Below are positions 31,455-41,149 of a stretch of 64,000 nt of DNA, piece after piece. Source of the stretch: Gemmatales bacterium (GTDB taxonomy: Bacteria; Planctomycetota; Planctomycetia; Gemmatales; Gemmataceae); the NCBI GenBank assembly GCA_026004675.1, contig BPJP01000002.1, positions 124,001 to 188,000 of the forward strand, in the 5' to 3' direction. The position numbers and the translations under genes are program-made. The notes under the pieces were generated by a model that did not search any database, was not told the origin of the DNA, and saw only the letters and a list, made by a program, of their open reading frames with translations. Numbering within the stretch: position 1 is the first letter of the stretch; the number at the start of each line of letters is the position of its first letter.

Positions 31455-32828
31455 TCAGTTTTCACTGGCCTTGCGGTTCTTCTGTTGCCTTTGACGATCC
31501 CAGTATTCGATGAGATCGATGCGGGTGATGATATCGACGACTTCGCCGTTTGCCGTCGCCAGAATGCCGGTGTTACCCGCCATCAACAGACGATAAGCTT
31601 CGTCGAGGTGGACGTTGACATCGAGTTGAGGAAGCGGTCGGGCCATGATTTCACCGACTTTCACTTGTTCGGGGTTGCGGTCGTCATGCAACACGCGGGC
31701 TAAAGTGATTTCTTGAATGCTGCCGACCGGTTTGCCGTTTTCCATTACTGGAAGCTGGGAGAAGCCGGCCGATTGCAAGATGCGAATGGCGTCCTCCACC
31801 GACGCATCCGGGGAGATGGTTACCAGTTTTCTCGGCGGCCGTTGGCGGAGCAGATCGCCGACCGAGCTGATGGGTTGTTCGTGGAGAACGAGCTTGTTTT
31901 CCCTCAGCCATTGGTCGTCATAAAACTTGCTCAGATAATTCCGGCCGGTATCGGCACACATGGCGACCACCAGATCATCGGCGGAAAGGCGTCGAGCGTA
32001 GCGCAAGGCCGCGGCGACCGCCGTCCCACTCGAGCCGCCCACCAGAATCCCTTCTTGCCTTGCCAGGTTGCGGGCCGTATGAAACGATTCCGCATCGCTG
32101 ATGCGAATCCATTCATCGATCAATTGGCTATTGAACGTCTTGGGGACGAAGTCCTCGCCGATGCCTTCGACTTTCCAGGGGTGAGGCTTGTCTCCTGATA
32201 GAACCGAGCCTTCCGGATCTGCCCCGATGATTTTGACCTCGGGATTTTGCTCTTTGAGATACCGGCCGACTCCGGAAATCGTTCCCCCCGTACCGACACC
32301 GGCAACGAACGCCGTTACCTGGCCTTCGGTTTGTTCCCAGATTTCGTGGCCTGTCGTCCGGTGGTGAACTTCGGGATTGGCGAGATTCGTGAATTGATCG
32401 GGACGCCAGGCGCCAGGGATTTCCCGAGCCAGGCGATCGGCAACACCTGCATAACTTTCCGGCGAATCCGGGGCGACCGCTGTCGGGGTGATCACAACCT
32501 CCGCACCATAGGCCTTCAACAGGGCGATCTTTTCGGAACTCATCTTGTCGGGAAGAACGAAAATGCAGCGGTATCCCTTGACAGCAGCCACCATCGCCAG
32601 GCCGACTCCCGTATTGCCGGCGGTCGCCTCGATGATCGTTCCGCCTGGGCGAAGCCAGCCGCGCCGCTCGGCTTCATTGATCATGGCGACGGCGACTCGA
32701 TCTTTCACGCTACCGCCGGGATTGCAGGCCTCCACCTTGACATAAATCCTTGCCTGCAACCCTTTGCTTAGCCTCCTTAATCGAACTAGAGGGGTGTGGC
32801 CGATCGATTGGAGAATGGTTTCTTGCAT
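31455..32828 (-). CDS. Cystathionine beta-synthase (PLP domain plus CBS pair)
   Basis: 457 residues. Residues 1-310 are a fold-type II PLP enzyme: the PLP lysine is Lys42 in NPGGSVKDR, followed by EATAGNTGVGLAM, the phosphate loop GVGTGGTISGVGRYL and GGSSGTAVAAAL. Residues about 335-455 are two CBS domains (ISPDASVEDAIRILQSAGFSQLPV; VHLDEAYRLLMAGNTGILAT). This is the architecture of cystathionine beta-synthase, which joins serine and homocysteine. A cysteine synthase role is possible in organisms without the full pathway. No partner gene (cystathionine gamma-lyase) is adjacent. Confidence 0.88.
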   Translation of the reverse strand: MQETILQSIGHTPLVRLRRLSKGLQARIYVKVEACNPGGSVKDRVAVAMINEAERRGWLRPGGTIIEATAGNTGVGLAMVAAVKGYRCIFVLPDKMSSEKIALLKAYGAEVVITPTAVAPDSPESYAGVADRLAREIPGAWRPDQFTNLANPEVHHRTTGHEIWEQTEGQVTAFVAGVGTGGTISGVGRYLKEQNPEVKIIGADPEGSVLSGDKPHPWKVEGIGEDFVPKTFNSQLIDEWIRISDAESFHTARNLARQEGILVGGSSGTAVAAALRYARRLSADDLVVAMCADTGRNYLSKFYDDQWLRENKLVLHEQPISSVGDLLRQRPPRKLVTISPDASVEDAIRILQSAGFSQLPVMENGKPVGSIQEITLARVLHDDRNPEQVKVGEIMARPLPQLDVNVHLDEAYRLLMAGNTGILATANGEVVDIITRIDLIEYWDRQRQQKNRKASEN

Positions 32829-33011
32829 GAGCCACGATTCCTGCTCTCAGAAAAGGGTTCTCTAGTTTTCATTGTCGTCGGACCGGGGAAGGAAAAGCAA
32901 GGGCAACTGGCACCTGCGGGCGGCAGTCGTCGACCTTGACCCCCTTTGCCAGCCTATTACAATGGGTGGCTGGAATAGCCGTCCCCATTCTCCCACTTTG
33001 ACGAGCACCTC

Positions 33012-34376
33012 ATGGCCACGGAACCAACGAGACCGGCTTTCGACCAGCGTCTGTCGCCTTGGACGTGGAAAAACCTTTTCGCTCTCTGTGTCGTTGTCAT
33101 GATCATCGCCGGTATGACGTTTGTTTCTCAATGGGTGACGACGGAAGAAAGCCGGGAGAACCGCGGAAACCAAATGGAGATTTCCGAGCCGGCTCGTCTG
33201 ATCTTTCCGGTGACGACGCTGACCAGGCCAATTTTTCAAGAGTTGTACCCCGCCAGCGGCCACGTAGACTTTTTGTTCGAAAACCCTCAGTCGATACCAG
33301 TCGAGCTGGGAATGAAGGAAAAAAACTGCAAATGCTCAAAAGTCGAAGTGCTTCTGCTATCGTCAGAGGAGAAGCGGCGGTACAGCGAAAAAGCACCGGC
33401 GGCCGGGCAAGTTGGGTGGGCTGCAAGCGGTTTGGGAAACTTGCTCGCCGGACTTCATGAGCAAATCACGCGAACGTCTTTTTTAGCCGAAACGGCCCGA
33501 TGGCAAGAGCTGCAACGTGACGGCGGCAATCAGGTGATCCTCCCGGGCAATCGCTCAGGCGTCGTTCGGCTAAGCTGGCAAGGCCGCCAGCCAGGGCCAC
33601 AACGGGTAAAGGTGGTTCTGTGGTATCGCCCCCAAAGCGAAGCGGCCAAAGCGAAGTTCGAGACACTCGAAGCACTGGTCACCTTTGTCGAGCCGATCAT
33701 GGCGGACCGCCGAGAGATCGATGTTGGCGAGTTGACGGCTGGAACCCAGCGAACAGCCAGTTTTCTTTGCTTCTCGTCGACGCGAGCCTACTTTGATCTG
33801 ACTGCCAGGGATCGCTTTGGTCATCCCTGCATCCAGTGTGCGGTCACACCGCTAAACGGATTGCAACTACCGGCGAAGCTGGGACCAGACGCTGCGCCGT
33901 TTCCGGTATTGTGTGCCTATCGAGTCGATGTGACGATTCGAGAGCGATCGGCAGCCGGCGATGTTTTACCACTGGGTCCGTTTTCCCGCATCATCGAATT
34001 GATGGGGGATGATTTGTTCGAGCCTTTGCAGGTCTCTGTCAAAGGGGTGGTCCACGGCGATATCAAATTGATCACGAACCGGGATCGCGATCGGATCGAA
34101 CTCGGTGACTTCGCCGCGTCCGCTGGTGTTGAACAAACGGTGTTCTTACAGACAGAGCGTGCCCAGACCGAATTGCAGCTGGCATCGAAGTATCCGCAGT
34201 ATTTGGAGGTCGAATTGACGAAAGAGAAAGTAGCCGGGCGTTGGAAACTGAAAGTAGCCATCGCTCCCAATCGTGCCAGCGGTCGCCTGCCTCGGGATGC
34301 AGGCATCGTTTTGACGACCGTCGGCGGACAGGCGAGGGAATTGCGAATTCCGGTGGCTGGTCACGCAGTCAATTAG
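33012..34376 (+). CDS. Membrane-anchored DUF1573-like protein
   Basis: 454 residues. A single hydrophobic segment at about 20-40 (WKNLFALCVVVMIIAGMTFV) anchors a large outside part. That part has repeated beta-sandwich segments: HVDFLFENPQSIPVELGMKEKNCKCSK, then LGDFAASAGVEQTVFLQTER and ELRIPVAGHA. Linked Cys residues (NCKCSK) and the pattern of paired sandwich domains are typical of planctomycete DUF1573 (ASH-like) proteins. It precedes the nucleotidase-like/cytochrome gene by 37 bases, so the two likely form an operon and may act together outside the membrane. Confidence 0.75.
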   Translation: MATEPTRPAFDQRLSPWTWKNLFALCVVVMIIAGMTFVSQWVTTEESRENRGNQMEISEPARLIFPVTTLTRPIFQELYPASGHVDFLFENPQSIPVELGMKEKNCKCSKVEVLLLSSEEKRRYSEKAPAAGQVGWAASGLGNLLAGLHEQITRTSFLAETARWQELQRDGGNQVILPGNRSGVVRLSWQGRQPGPQRVKVVLWYRPQSEAAKAKFETLEALVTFVEPIMADRREIDVGELTAGTQRTASFLCFSSTRAYFDLTARDRFGHPCIQCAVTPLNGLQLPAKLGPDAAPFPVLCAYRVDVTIRERSAAGDVLPLGPFSRIIELMGDDLFEPLQVSVKGVVHGDIKLITNRDRDRIELGDFAASAGVEQTVFLQTERAQTELQLASKYPQYLEVELTKEKVAGRWKLKVAIAPNRASGRLPRDAGIVLTTVGGQARELRIPVAGHAVN

Positions 34377-34413
34377 AGATTTTTAGAACCCGAAAGAAAA
34401 AGGAAGTGAATTT

Positions 34414-36058
34414 ATGGGAACGGATGACCGCAACATGGTTGCAGCATGGCGATGGCGAAGCCGCGGCTTTCGAGTCGCGGCCTTGGTGCTGTCTTTGGTC
34501 AGTTTGTCAGCATGCGGGTTCTTCATGGCTCACTGGCTGATTCCGGCAGAGGCACCGTCGACCCCGCCGGATAACACCGACTCGAAGCTGCAAAGGCCGC
34601 TTTTCGAAGACTGGCCGAAGGCCAAACCGGATGTCGTGATCCTGTTGAGTGGCCAGCAATATGGCTATCTCCAGCCTTGCGGCTGCTCCAGCCCTCAATA
34701 TGGCGGTCTGGCTCGACGCTACAACCTTATCCAGGAATTGACCCAGCAGCGGGGTTGGCCGGTTCTTGCCGTCGACCTGGGGGAAATCGCCCAAAAAGAT
34801 GGACCGCAGCGCATGCTCAAATACGAAACTTCGATGAAAGCACTCAATCGAATGAATTACACGGCGGTCAGTTTCGGTCTGAACGAGATGAGGTTGCCGC
34901 TGTTCGACGCTTTAGCGCAATATTCGTTGAACAATCCCAAGCCGCGCGTTCTGGCTTGCAACCTGCTGGAAAAAGAAGACAAATTCGTCGGCATGGTTGC
35001 TTCCCGCATCGTCGATGTGCGGGGCAATGGACCAAGGGTCGGCGTTATTGGCGCCGTTGGCCCCAGCGTTGTAAGTCAAAAGACGGATCCCAAGACGAAG
35101 TTCGCGGGTGTGCCGCAAACCTTGCCGAATGAACTGAACGCAGTTCGCAAAGAAAAGGCCGAGGTCGTCGTCCTTCTCTACCAAGGCTCGGTGAAAGAAG
35201 CCAAAGCCTGCGCTGCCGCTTTTCCGAATCAGATCGATGTCATCCTGTGTCGGTCCCACGAAGAAGAACCACCGGAAAAACCGATCCATGTCGGCCGCAC
35301 GCTGATCGTCAACGTTGGACATAAGGGCCGCTACGTGGGGCTTGTCGGCGTGTTCCGAAGCGCTGACCCGCAACAGCGTTTTGATCTGCGCTACCAGCTC
35401 GTTTCGATTGGTCCGAAATACGAGACGCCCGAAGGAGCCGATGCCGAACATCCGATCCACCAGTTGCTGGAGGAATACGCCAAAGAGGTGAAAAGGGGGA
35501 ACTATCTGGCTCATTATCGCAAGACGAAGCACCCTATTCAGCTGCATCCGAAATACGCGAACGCGACTTATGTAGGCTCGCATCGCTGCAAAAGCTGCCA
35601 TAAACATGCCTACAAGATATGGGAAGAGTCCGGGCATGCTCATGCCTTCGCGTCGCTGGAGTCGTCGACAAGACCTTCTCTTCGGCAATTCGACGGCGAG
35701 TGCGTCAAGTGTCATGTCGTTGGCTTCGACTATGTAGGAGGCTATGAAAACCAGGAGGAAAACTCCGAAATTGATCGATGTCGGCTGCGAAAGTTGCCAT
35801 GGCCCGGGCAGTTTGCACCGCGAATTCGAAATCGCCAAGAAACCGGATTTCGAACTCAATGCCCTGATGAACCCTTATAAAACCAAGCCCAACGAAACCG
35901 AAGAGGAGCGAAAACGCCGAATCAATCGGCTCGACCTCAGCTGCCAGAAATGCCACGATATCGACAACGATGTCCACTGGAACATCGCCAAGTGGCAGAA
36001 AATCGTCCATATGACTCCGCCCGAGGAGAAACGACAAGCCGCCGCGGACAACAACTAA
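34414..36058 (+). CDS. Nucleotidase-like domain plus tetraheme cytochrome, with one apparent frameshift
   Basis: About 547 residues if one extra base near 35757 is ignored (CAGGAGGAAAAC to CAGGAGAAAACT), which restores YENQEKTPKLIDVGCESCHG. The N-terminus has a lipobox-like LSLVSLSAC after a basic segment. Residues 60-350 resemble the metallophosphoesterase/5'-nucleotidase fold (CGCSSPQYGGLARRYNLIQ, AVDLGEI, LACNLL), but the first Asp-x-His metal site is not recognisable. The C-terminus has four CxxCH heme motifs: CKSCH, CVKCH, CESCH and CQKCH, as in cytochrome c554-like proteins. It is probably an extracytoplasmic electron carrier with a degenerate phosphatase domain. It is likely in an operon with the upstream DUF1573-like gene. 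Confidence 0.8.
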
Positions 36059-36261
36059 GTCGGTCGTTGGCTGCCAAGGAAATGAAGCAAAGACGAGCAA
36101 CCCTTTCCGGCCTTGTCGGACAGGGTTGTTCTGTTTTCGGCAGCAAAGACGTACGTTTCCCTTCTGGCGCTTGCCGATCGTGCAACGGGACTGGACGAAT
36201 CGATAAAAGGCGCCATAATAACAGTTTTCCGAAGTAAGGCATTGAGTTTGAGGTTGCGGCC

Positions 36262-36966
36262 ATGGCATTGGGCATGCTTGGTGTGAAAATCGGAATGACG
36301 CAGGTCTACGACGAAAGGGGAGTCGTAACACCAGTCACGGTTCTGCAAGTAGGACCGTGTCCGGTGTTGCAGATTCGCGACATCGAGCGTGACGGCTATA
36401 ATGCCGTTCAGATTGGATTTAGAGACAAGCCGCGCCGCAAAGCGACTCGCGCCGAGCGAGGACATGTCTCAGCGGATCTGGAATCAAAACGTCGGCGAGC
36501 CTTGACCGCAGCAGGCGTAACTTTGCCACCGAAAGCCAACTGCGAGCCGCAACGCTTTATCCGCGAGTTTCGCCTGGATCAGCCGGCAGAGCAAAAAGTT
36601 GGCGATGTGCTTCGGGCGGCAGACGTCTTCGCCGATGTGAAAGCGGTGGACATTACGGGAACGAGCAAAGGCCGAGGCACGGCAGGCGTCATGAAACGTC
36701 ACAATTTCGCCGGTTTGAAAGCCAGCCACGGCGTCAAGAAGCATCACCGTGCACCTGGCAGCATCGGCTCGCATGCCAGCAACCGAGGTAGCGGCCGGCC
36801 CAAAAAAGGACACAAGGCAGCGGGCCGCTATGGTGCCGAACGCATTACCATCCGCAACCTCGCCATCGTGAAAATCGACGCCGATCACCATCTCCTGGTT
36901 GTCCGCGGTGCCGTCCCTGGCCCCAACGGCGGGTTGGTAATGGTGAGGCCAACCAACAAGAAATAA
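36262..36966 (+). CDS. rplC: 50S ribosomal protein L3
   Basis: 234 residues with the L3 hallmarks: MLGVKIGMTQVYDERGVVTPVTVLQVGPC at the start, the KGRGTAGVMKRHNF core, GSIGSHASNRG and HHLLVVRGAVPGPNGGLVMVRPT. A GAGG ribosome-binding site lies upstream. From family knowledge it binds 23S rRNA near the peptidyl transferase centre. Unusually, rplD does not follow: the next gene is a NagB-like isomerase on the other strand only 12 bases away, and the upstream neighbour is unrelated. So this copy is outside the S10-type operon. About 200 bases of untranslated DNA precede it. Confidence 0.95.
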   Translation: MALGMLGVKIGMTQVYDERGVVTPVTVLQVGPCPVLQIRDIERDGYNAVQIGFRDKPRRKATRAERGHVSADLESKRRRALTAAGVTLPPKANCEPQRFIREFRLDQPAEQKVGDVLRAADVFADVKAVDITGTSKGRGTAGVMKRHNFAGLKASHGVKKHHRAPGSIGSHASNRGSGRPKKGHKAAGRYGAERITIRNLAIVKIDADHHLLVVRGAVPGPNGGLVMVRPTNKK

Positions 36967-36978
36967 TCACTGGCGGAT

Positions 36979-37929
36979 TCAGTTGCATTCTGCGACCAGC
37001 GGACCGGCAATGTCGCGGACGTAGAAGAGTCGACCTGGCAGCGTCGTCATGAACGTGCTCGGAATCCACGGCGTCGGCTCATGATGCAACGTCATTCGCA
37101 GCGATAAACCCTGCCACTGCATCCCGCGAGCGAACGAGCCATCGGCGCCGCCGATGATCCGGTCTGCCGATAAAAACAAACCAGGGCCGATCGTATTGGC
37201 GAATGCGGGAACCAGCGTCGTTCGGCTTTTGAAACTGGTCAATGCATTCTGCTCGATTGTCAAAGGGTGCAACACGGCGCCGATCCGGTGCGTCTGTTTT
37301 TTCCATTCGTCGACGGAGTCGAACTCGGCAGCGAAGTGCGGTTCCCAAAACGCGATATGGCAGACTCGCCCGATGCCGAACACCGTGACCAGCCTTGCTC
37401 CCTGCTTTCGCAAATCAGCAATCTGATCGGCGTAAGTCGGCAACTCGTGTTTCAAGGCGAAATGCCGCTGTTTCACGGGCACCGTCAGCGAACCCAACGG
37501 GCCGTATAACGCATTTTCCATCGCGTATTGAAAAGCACCAGGATTGTCGGGCGGCAAAGTATTCCCCTCTTTGTCGGACCACTCGTCCATATTGAAACCG
37601 TGCACGTGGTCGCAGTGCACTCCCCACTCCTTCAGGAAATAGACCGTCCAGCGATACATCCCCATCGGCCCGACAGGAAGAATAAAAACGATCGGACGAT
37701 TGGCCTGGCGAGCAAGCTGGATTTCCCGAGCGATTTCGTGCCCCATATACGTGTCGAAATCACTGAAGGTCTCGCACAGTACCGGCTCGAACTGGGGATG
37801 CCACCAGGTCTCGCGTTTGGGGACTGCCTCCGGGCCGCCTTCGGCAAGCCGATCGATCTTGGCCAAATCCCATCCTTTGGGAAGAAACCCTTCCATCATC
37901 GAACCAGCATACGTTGTGATGAGATTCAT
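36979..37929 (-). CDS. Glucosamine-6-phosphate isomerase-like protein
   Basis: 316 residues from the ATG at 37929. Upstream in-frame sequence is basic and unlike the family. The segments [55 protein letters not shown] and [12 protein letters not shown] match NagB-type deaminases: the phosphate loop, the catalytic Asp in NMDEW and the G-x-G-x2-CHIAF loop. It should convert glucosamine-6-phosphate to fructose-6-phosphate, or a related amino sugar, in the cytoplasm. No nag genes are adjacent. Confidence 0.8.
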   Translation of the reverse strand: MNLITTYAGSMMEGFLPKGWDLAKIDRLAEGGPEAVPKRETWWHPQFEPVLCETFSDFDTYMGHEIAREIQLARQANRPIVFILPVGPMGMYRWTVYFLKEWGVHCDHVHGFNMDEWSDKEGNTLPPDNPGAFQYAMENALYGPLGSLTVPVKQRHFALKHELPTYADQIADLRKQGARLVTVFGIGRVCHIAFWEPHFAAEFDSVDEWKKQTHRIGAVLHPLTIEQNALTSFKSRTTLVPAFANTIGPGLFLSADRIIGGADGSFARGMQWQGLSLRMTLHHEPTPWIPSTFMTTLPGRLFYVRDIAGPLVAECN

Positions 37930-38086
37930 GATCGCACTGGAGGTTTGAAAACGGAAACGCGGACAACGGAATGGAGATGATTGTCTCGCCTGGCGGGAAA
38001 AAAGGCAACGAAAAACAACAGCCCGAATGGAAACGGGGAAACGCCGTGCGTTGCCGGCAATCAAAAACTTCGCACCGAAGAAAACG

Positions 38087-38503
38087 TCATTGCCCTGGCA
38101 CGAACGGCGGAATCGGTTGGAAAACACTCAGGTCGATCGGTTGCTGGACGAATGGTGCTTGGGCTGAAGTCGAGGGTGGATCGGGACGAACGAAGCTGGG
38201 GAACAAGAAGGTGGAGAAAAAGTCGCGCAAACGGAAACTGCGTTCGGGCTGCGGCAGGGTCGGCACGTTGCGAGGTGTCGGGTTGATGAGCCGGGCAAAA
38301 AACTCCGTCAGCCGGAAACCGGTGCTCTGTGGTCGTTGTGGTTGGGGAACCTGGACAATCGGCGCAACGACGCGAGAGGTGTCGATTGGCTTGAAGATGA
38401 TTCGCTGGGAATTTGCCGTGCCGCCGAAAATCGAAGGGCTTTGTGCCCAGGCGCTGGTTGCCAGCAAGAAAATCACGAGCAGCCCACACAGCAAAGTGCG
38501 CAT
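38087..38503 (-). CDS. Small secreted Pro/Phe-rich protein
   Basis: 138 residues from the ATG at 38503 with an AAGGCGGA ribosome-binding site. It has a clear signal peptide ([20 protein letters not shown]). The mature part is rich in Pro, Phe and Gln and contains two similar segments, [15 protein letters not shown] and [15 protein letters not shown], separated by about 20 residues. I recognise no family. It probably binds at the cell surface or in the periplasm. Confidence 0.65.
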   Translation of the reverse strand: MRTLLCGLLVIFLLATSAWAQSPSIFGGTANSQRIIFKPIDTSRVVAPIVQVPQPQRPQSTGFRLTEFFARLINPTPRNVPTLPQPERSFRLRDFFSTFLFPSFVRPDPPSTSAQAPFVQQPIDLSVFQPIPPFVPGQ

Positions 38504-38799
38504 CGTGTTCCGCCTTTCGCCTGATGGTCCCAAAAAATGTCGAGGTGAAGGGTAATGGACGATAGCGATGCCGCAGACCTTGTCAAGGCGTATATCGCGT
38601 TTTTTTATCAACAACTCCCTAGAATTCGCCTCGTGGTGGTCTTCCGGTGAACCTCGATTTACAGGGTTTTTCGACAAAATGGAGGAAATACAATCGGTCC
38701 GGCAAGATCGCTGGCAGCCATTCACCCTGCCTTGTTTTTCGTCAACGTCTCTTGTTATGATTCGTGGGGTTCTGCTGTCAAAGCGATGGGTGCAAGGGC

Positions 38800-39225
38800 A
38801 TGGATGCTCGGCAGATGCGGACGCTGGCGACGATCAACCTGGTCCTTCTCATAGCAGGATGCGGTCGTGGCACCCCTGAGGTGATCCCGGTTACAGGGAA
38901 AGTTTATTATCGTGGAAAGCCTCTGACGCACGGCACAATCATTTTCACTCCAGACTACAGGCGAGGCAATCGCGGCCCGTCGGCTCAAGCGGCGATTCAA
39001 AAAGACGGAAGTTTTCGTCTGTCCGTGAATGAACAGGATGGTGCCTGTCCCGGCTGGCATCTGGTAACCATACTAGCTCTCGAATCGACCGAGCCGCGAC
39101 GAGCCGGACAGTTCCGCGTTCCCCGATCGCTTCTGCCCGAGAAGTATGCTCATCCTGATCTGTCCGGGCTGGCATGCGAAGTCAAAGTGGGCAAACCGAA
39201 CAACTTCACCTTTCACTTGGAGTGA
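38800..39225 (+). CDS. Lipoprotein with a carboxypeptidase-regulatory-like domain
   Basis: 141 residues from the ATG at 38800 (MDARQMRTLATINLVLLIAGC), with a lipobox LIAGC. A start five codons later is also possible. The mature part, beginning PVTGKVYYRGKPLTHGTIIFTPD and continuing QAAIQKDGSFRLSV, is the small beta-sandwich common in planctomycete lipoproteins. It lies ten bases before the methyltransferase gene on the same strand and may be co-transcribed. Confidence 0.8.
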   Translation: MDARQMRTLATINLVLLIAGCGRGTPEVIPVTGKVYYRGKPLTHGTIIFTPDYRRGNRGPSAQAAIQKDGSFRLSVNEQDGACPGWHLVTILALESTEPRRAGQFRVPRSLLPEKYAHPDLSGLACEVKVGKPNNFTFHLE

Positions 39226-39235
39226 CACGAGCGTT

Positions 39236-39913
39236 ATGAATCTGTTTCTTTCTGGTTTGGCGCGAGCGGTGGCCGAGACCTTTCGCTTTCCCGAACCGAT
39301 CCTCGAGATCGGTTCTTACCAGGTCGAAGGGCAAGAACATTACGCCGACTTGCGCAGCTTGTTCGCGGGCAAGGACTATATCGGGGTCGATGTTCGATCC
39401 GGTCCAGGAGTCGACCAGGTCGCCGACGTGGAAGCCCTGCCTTTTGACGACAACTCGGTCGGATCGGTGATCGCCATGAGCACCTTCGAACACGTTCCGC
39501 GCTTCTGGCGTGGTTTTGAAGAAATCCGCCGCGTCCTGCGACCTGATGGACTTTTCTTTGTTTCTTGCCCGTTTTACTTCCACATTCACAATTACCCCAG
39601 CGATTATTGGCGTTTCACCCCGGAAGCCTTGCAATTGTTGCTCGAAGACTACCCGCAACGGATCGTCGGCTGGCACGGTCCGAGAAAGCGTCCGGCGGAT
39701 GTCTGGGCGTTGGCAATGCGCGAACAATACCCGGCCATTACGCCGGCCCAATACAGCCATTATCGCAAGCTGGTCGATCGCTATGCCCATCATCCACTGC
39801 GACTGAAACGACGCATCCGTTATAGCCTGGGACGATGGCTTTGCGGTCGCGGTCCGTTCGCTCCGTACCTCGACAGGAACCGGTGGGACACACAATGCCG
39901 AAGCTCGCTGTAA
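39236..39913 (+). CDS. Class I SAM-dependent methyltransferase
   Basis: 225 residues from the ATG at 39236. The core is ILEIGSYQVEG (motif I), DYIGVDVRSGPGVDQVADVEALPFDDNSVGSVIAMSTFEHV and GFEEIRRVLRPDGLFFVSCPF, as in Methyltransf_11-type enzymes that act in sugar or lipid surface chemistry. Its end overlaps the start of the glycosyltransferase gene by 19 bases, so the two are co-translated and probably modify the same surface glycan. Confidence 0.85.
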   Translation: MNLFLSGLARAVAETFRFPEPILEIGSYQVEGQEHYADLRSLFAGKDYIGVDVRSGPGVDQVADVEALPFDDNSVGSVIAMSTFEHVPRFWRGFEEIRRVLRPDGLFFVSCPFYFHIHNYPSDYWRFTPEALQLLLEDYPQRIVGWHGPRKRPADVWALAMREQYPAITPAQYSHYRKLVDRYAHHPLRLKRRIRYSLGRWLCGRGPFAPYLDRNRWDTQCRSSL

Positions 39914-40977
39914 CGCTGGTGGAGACAAAAGCCGCGACTCAGTGCGATGATGTCGGCGATGTGTCACCGTCCGCGCAACGGGAACGGACCGCCTGGTGGG
40001 AAAGTTTTCTCGAAAGCGGTCCAGTCGATGTAAGCGTGTGCATCGTGAATTGGAATTGCCGGGACCTGTTGCGAGGTTGTTTGGAATCGGTGCACGACCA
40101 GCCTCAGGGGGTTCGCGTCGAAACGATCGTGGTTGACAATGCCTCCAGCGATGGCTCGGCGGAGATGGTAGCGAGCCATTTTCCGGAGGTGACGTTGATT
40201 CGGAATACGGAAAACGTCGGCTATGCCCGAGGGAACAACCAGGCGGCTCGTGTCGCAAGGGGCAAATACCTGTTTTTCCTCAACAACGACACCCGCTTGC
40301 CTGCCTTTACGCTCCGTCGCTTGCTGGATTACGCGGATGCTCATACGGATGTGGCCATCTTGGCTCCGCGTTTGCGCGACGGCGCCGGCAAAACCCAGGC
40401 CTCCTGGCGTCGCCGACCTACTTTGGCCACATTCTTGCACCAAACCTGTTTGCTTCGCTGGACGAATCTGTTCCGCTCCGCCTATCGCCGTTACCGACGG
40501 CAGGCGGTCGTTCCGACCGCTCCGCAATCGGTCGACGTCTTAATGGGAGCGGCGATGATGATCCCGCGGAAATTATTCTTCGAAAATGGCCAGTGGAACG
40601 AATCCTTTCGTTTCGGCGGCGAGGACCTCGAACTGTGCCATCGTTTCGGCAAGCGCTTCCGTCTGGTGTATCATCCGCAAATTGAGATCGTCCATTATGG
40701 CCGGGCGAGCACGCGGCAAAACATTTCCTTTACCTCGGTGCAAATTCCCGTCGGATTCGTTCGCTACCTGAGAATCAGCGGCTGCCACGAGGCAGGCATC
40801 TTTTTGTACAAGCTGGTGTTGACCCTGGATGCTCCTCTGCATGCGGCGGTCAAAGCATTGCAATATGTCTGCCGTCGTCTTCGCGGCCGTCGGAACCATG
40901 CGGAAAAAAGCCTGTTGGTCGCCCGCGGCCTGATCCAGTTTCTTTGCAAAGGTCTTGTGCCGTTCTGGAAAGCATAA
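39895..40977 (+). CDS. Family 2 glycosyltransferase
   Basis: 360 residues from the ATG at 39895 (MPKLAVTLVE), which overlaps the methyltransferase gene. The GT-A core is visible: VSVCIVNWNCRDLLRGCLESV, ETIVVDNASSDGSAEMV, ENVGYARGNNQAARVARGKYLFFLNNDTRL (DxD-like) and VDVLMGAAMMIPRKLFFENGQWNE, then GGEDLELCHRF. This is a rhamnosyltransferase-like GT2 acting in the cytoplasm on lipid-linked or surface glycans. The C-terminus is helical and basic, suited to peripheral membrane binding. Confidence 0.88.
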   Translation: MPKLAVTLVETKAATQCDDVGDVSPSAQRERTAWWESFLESGPVDVSVCIVNWNCRDLLRGCLESVHDQPQGVRVETIVVDNASSDGSAEMVASHFPEVTLIRNTENVGYARGNNQAARVARGKYLFFLNNDTRLPAFTLRRLLDYADAHTDVAILAPRLRDGAGKTQASWRRRPTLATFLHQTCLLRWTNLFRSAYRRYRRQAVVPTAPQSVDVLMGAAMMIPRKLFFENGQWNESFRFGGEDLELCHRFGKRFRLVYHPQIEIVHYGRASTRQNISFTSVQIPVGFVRYLRISGCHEAGIFLYKLVLTLDAPLHAAVKALQYVCRRLRGRRNHAEKSLLVARGLIQFLCKGLVPFWKA

Positions 40978-41149
40978 GCCGAGGCTCCAGTCGATCGCAT
41001 CCTGCCTGTGCCTTTCCTCGCCGAGGAAGTCGCCAAAACTGGCATTGCTATCACTGCCGTCGTATAAAAAACACAAGTTTGAACAGGGCGCAACGGTCCG
41101 CAGTACGACTGCTGCCGCCGCTGCAGCACGCGATCGCGAGATGGTCAAC

